A DNA stretch of 64,000 nucleotides, from contig CAMOIJ010000003.1 of assembly GCA_946615865.1 (NCBI GenBank), positions 54,149 through 118,148 of the forward strand, written 5' to 3'. The DNA comes from an uncultured Lachnospiraceae bacterium (GTDB lineage Bacteria; Bacillota; Clostridia; Lachnospirales; Lachnospiraceae). Below the pieces are notes generated by a model, which saw only the letters and a program-made list of their open reading frames with translations, ran no database searches and was not told where the DNA came from. Position numbers and translations under genes: made by a program. The first letter of the stretch is position 1. Every line of letters starts with the position of its first letter. Below, one piece after another: positions 56,514-64,000 of the stretch.

Positions 56514-57011
56514 TTACAGGTCCACTTCGACCTTTCTTCCGGTCCTCTGGTACTGATAGTAACGGACTCCCGCCGCGTCAAACATCCGCTTGCTTGCGAT
56601 CGTCATGTCGGAAGAAGCGTATTTGTCGCTGTCGTAAACCACTGTGCTGATCCCGCTCTGAATGATCGCTTTTGCGCACTCATTGCAGGGGAACAAAGAT
56701 ACGTACAAAGTTGCGCCCTCCAGGCTCCCTCCCCGGTAATTGAGTATGGCGTTGAGTTCACTGTGTGTCACGAAGGGATACTTGGTATTGAGCGTATCGC
56801 CCTCCCTCGCCCAGGGGAAGTCATCATCCGAGCAGCCGATCGGAAACCCGTTATATCCCATGGAAAGGATCTTATGCGCTTTGCTCACAATACAGGAGCC
56901 GACCTGCGTATTGGGGTCCTTGGAACGGAGAGCCGAGAGCTGGGCCACTCCCATGAAATACTCGTCCCAGGTAATATAATCGCTTCGTTTACCGGTCATT
57001 TTGACAGCCAT
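56514..57011 (-). CDS. Deoxycytidylate (dCMP) deaminase, ComEB family
   Basis: The 165-residue zinc enzyme turns dCMP into dUMP. Zn ligands are in THSELNAIL and FPCNECAKAI, with catalytic Glu in HSE. SKDPNTQVGSCIV and GYNGFPIGCSDDDFPW match the family. GGAGGAG precedes the ATG. Last gene of GH18-tsaC-upp-dCMP deaminase. Confidence 0.95.
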   Translation of the reverse strand: MAVKMTGKRSDYITWDEYFMGVAQLSALRSKDPNTQVGSCIVSKAHKILSMGYNGFPIGCSDDDFPWAREGDTLNTKYPFVTHSELNAILNYRGGSLEGATLYVSLFPCNECAKAIIQSGISTVVYDSDKYASSDMTIASKRMFDAAGVRYYQYQRTGRKVEVDL

Positions 57012-57026
57012 GCTCTCCTCCTGAAA

Positions 57027-57656
57027 TTACTTTGTTCCGAAGATCCTGTCGCCCGCGTCGCCAAGGCCGGGAACGATATAGCCGTGATCGTTCAGGTGAT
57101 CATCTACAGCGCCGATGTAAAGATCTACGTCGGGATGTGCCTCTGTGAAGGCCTTGATTCCCTCAGGGGCAGCGATGATGCACAGGAAGTGAAGCTTTCT
57201 GCAGCCGTGTTTCTTGAGCATCTCAACAGCTTCCAGAGCGGAGCCGCCTGTAGCCAGCATAGGATCGACGACGAAGATCTCTCTCTCCGCGCAGTCAGCG
57301 GGGAGCTTGCAGTAGTATTCCACAGGCGCCAGTGTCTCGGGATCTCTGTAAAGTCCGATGTGGCCGACCTTCGCAGCGGGGATCATTGTCAGCATGCCGT
57401 CCACCATTCCAAGGCCTGCTCTCAGGATCGGAACGACCGCAAGCTTCTTGCCCTTGATCTCCTGCACAGTTGTCTTGCAGATGGGTGTCTCGATCTCGAC
57501 ATCCTCGAGTTCCAGATTTCTTGTAGCTTCATAGCACTCGAGCATAGCGATCTCGCCGATGGTCTCGCGGAACTCCTTGGTTCCGATCTCCTTGCGCCTG
57601 ATCAGGCCGATCTTGTGCTTGATCAACGGGTGATCCATGATAAATACATTTTTCAT
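57027..57656 (-). CDS. upp: Uracil phosphoribosyltransferase
   Basis: The 209-residue enzyme salvages uracil to UMP using PRPP. It begins [17 protein letters not shown]; the PRPP loop is [12 protein letters not shown] and the uracil site is [13 protein letters not shown]. Length is normal and GGAGG precedes the ATG. Confidence 0.97.
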   Translation of the reverse strand: MKNVFIMDHPLIKHKIGLIRRKEIGTKEFRETIGEIAMLECYEATRNLELEDVEIETPICKTTVQEIKGKKLAVVPILRAGLGMVDGMLTMIPAAKVGHIGLYRDPETLAPVEYYCKLPADCAEREIFVVDPMLATGGSALEAVEMLKKHGCRKLHFLCIIAAPEGIKAFTEAHPDVDLYIGAVDDHLNDHGYIVPGLGDAGDRIFGTK

Positions 57657-57707
57657 TTCAGTCCTCCATCATATTGAGTGTATAAAAACCGCATCCCTGT
57701 CAAAATA

Positions 57708-58784
57708 TCATTTGAAATGCAGTGTTTCTCCTTCGTCAGTCCGTACTACCCTGTGCCCGGCCGCTTTCATAAGCCGGTTCATGATCGCCTGTCCGAGCTC
57801 CCCGCCGCTGAAGGATTCCGAATAGATGCGCTCAGCGCCGTCGTCATCAAACTCCCTCAGGATCCGGAACAGCTCTCTGGCGACGCTGTCCTCGTCTCCG
57901 CGCGGTCCCGCGCTCTTGACGCAATCCGCGTCGTACAGGTCCCGCGTCTCATCCGTGCAGATGACGCCGGTCCTTATGCCGTGCGCCCTGTTATATCCGG
58001 CTGCTTTATTGATCTCCGATACTACTTTATCACGTTCTCCCTCAATAATCACCAGTTCGCCTTTAGGAGCGTAGTGCCGGTACTTCATTCCCGGCGCCTT
58101 GGGGGCGATCCCCGAATCAGGCGTGATCAGCGTCGAGTCCACATCCACACGTCCGAGGACTTCCTGCAGCATCTTTCTGTTAATAAATCCGGGCCTTAGT
58201 ATCACCGGCTCGTCTTCTGTGAGATCGATAATGGTGGATTCCAGTCCGATTCCCACCTGTCCGCCGTCGATGATCATTTCCACTCTGCCGTCCAGATCTT
58301 CCAGGCAGTATTTTGCCAAAGTAGGACTGGGTCTTCCGGATCTGTTGGCGCTGGGAGCAGCGATATAACCGCCGGACGCATCGATCAGGGCCTTCGCGAT
58401 CTTATTGCTCGGAAAACGCACAGCAACCGTATCAAGGCCGCCCGTCGTCTCCTTCGGGACAAGGCCGCTCTTTCTAAAGATCATGGTCAGAGGCCCCGGC
58501 CAGAAGGTTCCGGCAAGTTTCTTCGCCTCCGGCGGTATTTCGCTGACGATAGGATCCAGATCTTCCAGTCTGCATATATGCACGATCAGCGGGTTGTCCG
58601 AGGGCCTCCCCTTCGCTTCGTATATCTTTCGGGAGGATTCCGGGTTAAGCGCGTCGCCGCCCAGCCCGTACACTGTCTCAGTAGGAAAAGCGACAAGGCC
58701 GCCTTCCTTAATGATCCGCCCTGCCCGCCTGATCGCAGACAGGTCCGGCGCCTCCTCATTCATAACCACATATTCTGTTGTCAT
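57708..58784 (-). CDS. tsaC: L-threonylcarbamoyladenylate synthase (Sua5 type)
   Basis: The 358-residue protein makes threonylcarbamoyl-AMP for the t6A37 modification of tRNA. The YrdC domain (12-210) has VAFPTETVYGLG, KGRPSDNPLIVH and SANRSGRPSPT; the C-terminal Sua5 domain (235-355) follows a PGMKYRHYAPKGEL hinge. AAAGGAAG precedes the ATG. It lies 16 bases after the GH18 gene. Confidence 0.95.
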   Translation of the reverse strand: MTTEYVVMNEEAPDLSAIRRAGRIIKEGGLVAFPTETVYGLGGDALNPESSRKIYEAKGRPSDNPLIVHICRLEDLDPIVSEIPPEAKKLAGTFWPGPLTMIFRKSGLVPKETTGGLDTVAVRFPSNKIAKALIDASGGYIAAPSANRSGRPSPTLAKYCLEDLDGRVEMIIDGGQVGIGLESTIIDLTEDEPVILRPGFINRKMLQEVLGRVDVDSTLITPDSGIAPKAPGMKYRHYAPKGELVIIEGERDKVVSEINKAAGYNRAHGIRTGVICTDETRDLYDADCVKSAGPRGDEDSVARELFRILREFDDDGAERIYSESFSGGELGQAIMNRLMKAAGHRVVRTDEGETLHFK

Positions 58785-58800
58785 TGCTTCCTTTCCGGAC

Positions 58801-60492
58801 TCACTTGTTCATGTAATCGGCGATGACGGTCCAGACATCCGCGCTTTCCATTCCGAGGCACCACTCCGCAACGCCTGCGATGCCGTGCGCCTGCATAACT
58901 TCAAGCTTTTTCTCGATGGATTCCGCATCCTCTATCCAGATCTGGTATGTCGCGTCATCCTCGGAGACCTCGGCGTAATTCTGTTCCGACGCGGCGTTCC
59001 ATTCCACTGCCATGTTGTGGTTGGCTATGAAAGTCTGCAGTTCGTTCATACCATAGGCCGTACTTGTCACGCCATCCGCCGCGGTCTTCCAGATCCTGGA
59101 ATAGAACGGGATACCGTTGATCAGCTTCTGGGCGGGAACGCACTTGAGGGCTTCCTCGATCCCGTAAGTCACATAACCGATGGACGCGACGCTTCCGGGC
59201 TCCTGGCTGCCGGCGTAATGCTCGTCATATCCCATGATCACCACATAGTCGGCAAAGACGCCCTGCTCGTCAAGGCGGTAATGGTTGTTGAAATTGTAAG
59301 GCACGTAATTGTCCACAGACAGCACAAGTCCCGCGCCGCGGCAGGCGATGGAGAGTTCTCTCACAAATTCGATAAAATCATCGCCGTACTTCTCCGAGAT
59401 TCCCTCGATATCCACATTGATGCCGTCGATGCCCATCGCCAGCGCCGTGTCAACCGCCTTGGAAATGACTGCGCTTCTCGCCTCGTCAGAGGCCAGGAAC
59501 TGCTGCTGTACTCCATCGGGGCCGGTGAAATTGTCCAGCACAGCCCAGACTTTCATCCCTCTCTCGTGAGCCGCGTCCACATAGGCCTGGGCCGCGCGCA
59601 CTTCCACGGAACCGGTTTCATTAAGTACTACAAACCATGTGGGCGCCGCGACATTTACGGACTGGGTATTGGCGATCCTGCCGGCAAAAGTATCATTTCC
59701 CGCCGCTCCGGCTATGTTGTGCCAGACCATGTTCACTTTGCCGTCCAGCGCCGTGCGCTTATACTCCGGCTCCTGATAATCCGTGACCGGCGTCATTGCG
59801 GCCGCAGTCGGCTCAGTCATCTTTCGGTTCTCTACATAGCCGATCAGAGCGTCCGGCGTCACGACCTTGCTCCAGTTGTCCATTCTCTCAATGACCGTCA
59901 CTTTTGTTCCCGTTGAAACTTCAGCGACTACTTTGCTCTTCACGCCGCCCGATGACCTGAGTTTCGTGTCTCTGGTCATCTCTGCCTCCTGGCGTTCTCC
60001 CCAGCTGTTGTAAATGCTCATGCGGTTGGGTTCTGTGAACACCTCGTAAGAGAAGTTGGTGTACTTGCGGACAAAATCCAGCGCAACATACAGTGTATCG
60101 CCCTCTTTCACGCAGATAGTATACGGCTCCTGCGTCTCGGCGCCGGAGGAATCGGTCCAAACATTTTCTCCGGCCTTCGCCGTTATGCGCGTATCGGGAA
60201 GACAGTAGCAGAGCTCTTCGTCCTCCTCTCCGTAGTAGAACCTGTCGTTAAGAAGCGACGTCACAGTCTCATAATCAAGATAATACTGCTCCCCGATCTT
60301 CCTGGCATGATAATCGGACCAGTTGTCCTGGAGTATCACCGGATAATCGTCTTCGCCTTTAACTTCATAGTATAAATTAAGATCCACCTTATCATCAGTG
60401 TAGGTGTATTTTACGAAATAGTTATTGTAAAACACTACGCCAAGCACACCGATCAGGACCAGGATCACTAATGTCGGCAATACTTTCTTCAT
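58801..60492 (-). CDS. Membrane-anchored GH18 protein with SH3 domain
   Basis: The 563-residue protein has an N-terminal signal anchor (about 4-24), a copper-amine-oxidase-N-like beta region (30-170), an SH3b domain (about 178-225; GGVKSKVVAEVSTGTKVTVIE in part), and a GH18 barrel (245-560). The catalytic motif is DGINVDIEGI with Glu as proton donor. It resembles YaaH/YdhD-type cell-wall or spore-cortex hydrolases acting outside the membrane. First gene of its operon. Confidence 0.88.
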   Translation of the reverse strand: MKKVLPTLVILVLIGVLGVVFYNNYFVKYTYTDDKVDLNLYYEVKGEDDYPVILQDNWSDYHARKIGEQYYLDYETVTSLLNDRFYYGEEDEELCYCLPDTRITAKAGENVWTDSSGAETQEPYTICVKEGDTLYVALDFVRKYTNFSYEVFTEPNRMSIYNSWGERQEAEMTRDTKLRSSGGVKSKVVAEVSTGTKVTVIERMDNWSKVVTPDALIGYVENRKMTEPTAAAMTPVTDYQEPEYKRTALDGKVNMVWHNIAGAAGNDTFAGRIANTQSVNVAAPTWFVVLNETGSVEVRAAQAYVDAAHERGMKVWAVLDNFTGPDGVQQQFLASDEARSAVISKAVDTALAMGIDGINVDIEGISEKYGDDFIEFVRELSIACRGAGLVLSVDNYVPYNFNNHYRLDEQGVFADYVVIMGYDEHYAGSQEPGSVASIGYVTYGIEEALKCVPAQKLINGIPFYSRIWKTAADGVTSTAYGMNELQTFIANHNMAVEWNAASEQNYAEVSEDDATYQIWIEDAESIEKKLEVMQAHGIAGVAEWCLGMESADVWTVIADYMNK

Positions 60493-61240
60493 CTGTCACT
60501 CTCCTTTCAAATTTACGTGCCTATTATAGCAGAGTATTGGGAATGTAACAAATGAATAAATCCTAACCTGACGGAACGCTTCGAATACCGTCTGCCGCAA
60601 GCGGGTCCCGCAGCACTGCCTGATATACGAAGCGTTCCCAGAAATGACTCAATATGCTCAAGACTTGAATAAAGATATAAGATCTTCCGCGATCTTATTT
60701 CGATTTGCAGACGGACTGCAGAGATCTGAAGGCTGCAATTTTTCCCGTGAGAATTGTCCTGCCGTATCCTGTATCCGCCCAGGGAAACACAGAAACTGTA
60801 CCTTTAATAAATGACATTAAAAATCAGACGCAAAATTAACATGCTGAATTCTCTTTTTTGCCTGACCGGCAATAGATTTCAGATAATGGGAAAGTCCCAT
60901 ATAAATGTGTTGTTAGATATGAATATTAAACAAAAACTAAGTGTTGCATCACCTCCCGGCCGGTACAGACTGTTTCATCTGTTTCCGAGAGTCATTCTAG
61001 TACAACCTCATCCGGCCGCACAACACTCGGAGGCTCCTAAAATACGAAAGCGGCCATTCTTGTGATTTTCGCACAATAGTGTAAACTGCCGTTAATGTAA
61101 GCGAAACAAATAATCATTGACGCGGGTTCCATATATGCGTCAAAATATTAATAAGTACAGAAAGATGAAAAACACTCTGCCAAAAAACCGCAGATGCGTT
61201 ATTCTTTTAATCCTTCCGTTTTGATCAAGAGGAGAAATCC
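60493..61240. other. 748-base intergenic region with two hairpins
   Basis: At 60573-60638 an 11-bp stem GGAACGCTTCG/CGAAGCGTTCC encloses a GC-rich 44-base interior with smaller stems. At 60677-60698 ATAAGATC-TTCCGC-GATCTTAT is followed by a T-rich tract. A frame at 60811-61065 has no ribosome site and an unlikely composition. The rest is AT-rich. The promoters of the GH18 gene and mecA must lie here. An unrecognised small RNA is possible. Confidence 0.45.
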
Positions 61241-61981
61241 ATGAAGATAGAGAAGATCAGCAACAGCCAGATCCGGTGCATCCTTACCGGCGAAGATCTG
61301 GCCAGCAGGCAGCTTCGCCTCAGCGAGCTGGCATACGGCTCCGAAAAAGCGCGCGCGCTGTTCCGCGATATGATGGAACAGGCGGCGATCCAGTGCGGGT
61401 TCGACGCGGAGAACTACCCGCTCATGATCGAAGCCATCCCTCTCGGATCCGACAGCATTGTCCTTATAGTCACCAAAGTCGACAACCCGGATGAACTTGA
61501 CACCCGGTTTTCAAACTTTGCGCCTTCCGTGCAGAAGGACGCCCTGCCCGCGCAGGAGCCGCCCTCTCCCCTTGCCCAGCTTCTAAGCTCGCTCAGGGAA
61601 AACAGCGGCGGAGCGCAGGGACCGGCCGGGGCTTCAGGCGGCAGGACTCCGGACGAGGCTATGAAAGAACGCAGGGAAATGCTTCTCACTTCGAGAGTAT
61701 ACTCATTTGAGACCATGGCGGACGTGATCCGCGCTGCCAGGGTTCTTTCGGCCGCCTATACCGGAAGCAGTTCACTGTATCGCGATGAGAAGACAGGCAC
61801 TCTCTATCTTCTCCTGAAAATGAGCGGGCTTGAGGAAGTCGGAGCCATGCAGAGCACCCTTGCCGCCCTCTCCGAGTACGGGCACCTTGAAAAGGTGAGT
61901 CCGGCCCGCCAGCAGTATCTGATCACCCACTGCACTCCTGTCTGCAGTTCGAATGCTCTCGAGACTCTCAGCCAGCTGTAA
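61241..61981 (+). CDS. mecA: Adaptor protein MecA
   Basis: The 246-residue protein has the short N-terminal substrate-binding domain (MKIEKISNSQIRCILTGEDL), a variable Pro/Ser/Gly linker (about 100-140), and a C-terminal ClpC-binding domain (150-246; YSFETMADVIRAARVL, LYLLLKM). MecA delivers targets such as competence regulators to ClpCP. GAGGAG precedes the ATG. Confidence 0.93.
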   Translation: MKIEKISNSQIRCILTGEDLASRQLRLSELAYGSEKARALFRDMMEQAAIQCGFDAENYPLMIEAIPLGSDSIVLIVTKVDNPDELDTRFSNFAPSVQKDALPAQEPPSPLAQLLSSLRENSGGAQGPAGASGGRTPDEAMKERREMLLTSRVYSFETMADVIRAARVLSAAYTGSSSLYRDEKTGTLYLLLKMSGLEEVGAMQSTLAALSEYGHLEKVSPARQQYLITHCTPVCSSNALETLSQL

Positions 61982-62009
61982 CGGCATTTTTTCTATATGC
62001 TTTTTATCA

Positions 62010-62040
62010 GGGACAGACGCTCCGGCATCTGTCCTTTTCC
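62010..62040 (+). terminator. Terminator of mecA
   Basis: GGACAGA and TCTGTCC enclose a ten-base loop and are followed by TTTT, about 30 bases past the stop. Confidence 0.8.
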
Positions 62041-62162
62041 TATCTTGACCGATGCCCCTGCGAGCGCTCAAAACCGTCAAAATCCCCCATAAACCGCGCT
62101 TTTATTTATTAAATCCATTTAGACACTTATTAATTCTTTTGTGACATCAGCTTCATAAGTAC

Positions 62163-64000
<1,838 letters not shown>

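Noticed and set aside
60573..60800. SRP RNA, 6S RNA, RNase P RNA or tmRNA in the large gap
   Set aside because: None of their conserved core sequences could be found.
60811..61065. 84-residue frame in the 60.5-61.2 kb gap
   Set aside because: No ribosome binding site, odd composition and no recognisable domain.

Overview
The window is chromosomal DNA from a low-redox, spore-lineage Clostridia. Family content (SpoVG, MecA, DnaD/DnaI, GlgC/GlgD, type 1B dihydroorotate dehydrogenase with PyrK, pyruvate:ferredoxin oxidoreductase, PadR/HAAS pair, ECF transporter S component) points to a Lachnospiraceae-like anaerobe with rather GC-rich coding DNA. The species cannot be named from the sequence. 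Most genes lie on the minus strand, and no rRNA, tRNA, phage, plasmid or cas gene is visible.

Layout. 1-2.4 kb: 5' part of a large membrane-anchored surface protein with at least three repeats of about 258 residues. 2.6-6.5 kb: GPH sugar symporter, sugar O-acetyltransferase, and a HAAS-type membrane protein with its PadR repressor. 7.2-9.7 kb: GNAT-mazG-purine nucleoside phosphorylase-SRAP operon. 10-11.6 kb: GH32 fructosidase. 11.7-15.7 kb: DUF937 protein with a tiny membrane peptide, then aroF, aroB, pheA. 15.9-18.7 kb: DMT permease and GH2 glycosidase. 20-25.5 kb: guaA, asnS, an exported FKBP/trigger-factor-like lipoprotein and a small membrane protein. 25-31 kb: plsC-pyrK-pyrD-ispE-gntR-DUF1934, with pyrC divergent. 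31.7-34.3 kb: ddl-murF. 34.5-42.1 kb: ileS-glgP and pncB. 43.2-51.1 kb: glgC-glgD-spoVG, pth-mfd and an ECF S component. 51.4-56.4 kb: murC, dnaD, dnaI, prs. 56.5-60.5 kb: GH18/SH3 protein-tsaC-upp-dCMP deaminase. 61.2-64 kb: mecA and the start of nifJ.

The most unusual content is between genes. Three related arrays (6.8-7.15, 31.17-31.58 and 42.40-42.81 kb; 6, 7 and 7 units) share one geometry. Each unit is a CATC ... GATG inverted pair whose starts are 27 or 28 bases apart, and units recur every 62-64 bases although the sequence in between varies. Two arrays abut copies of the same nested palindrome of about 150 bp with terminal inverted repeats and a central bidirectional terminator-like hairpin, the two composites lying in opposite orientation. 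A fourth, unrelated array (19.1-19.45 kb) repeats a 45-base hairpin every 70 bases and is flanked by 26-27 bp direct repeats. Two further large foldable elements lie at 34.44-34.52 kb (three-way junction) and 42.97-43.09 kb (long stem with a tandem G-A mismatch). I propose the phased arrays plus their palindrome as the best candidate for an undescribed system; what they do cannot be read from sequence.

The genes shown are mostly core metabolism: nucleotide synthesis and salvage (guaA, pyrCDK, upp, prs, punA, dCMP deaminase), wall precursors (murC, murF, ddl), glycogen turnover (glgC, glgD, glgP), aromatic amino acids, and replication initiation (dnaD, dnaI).
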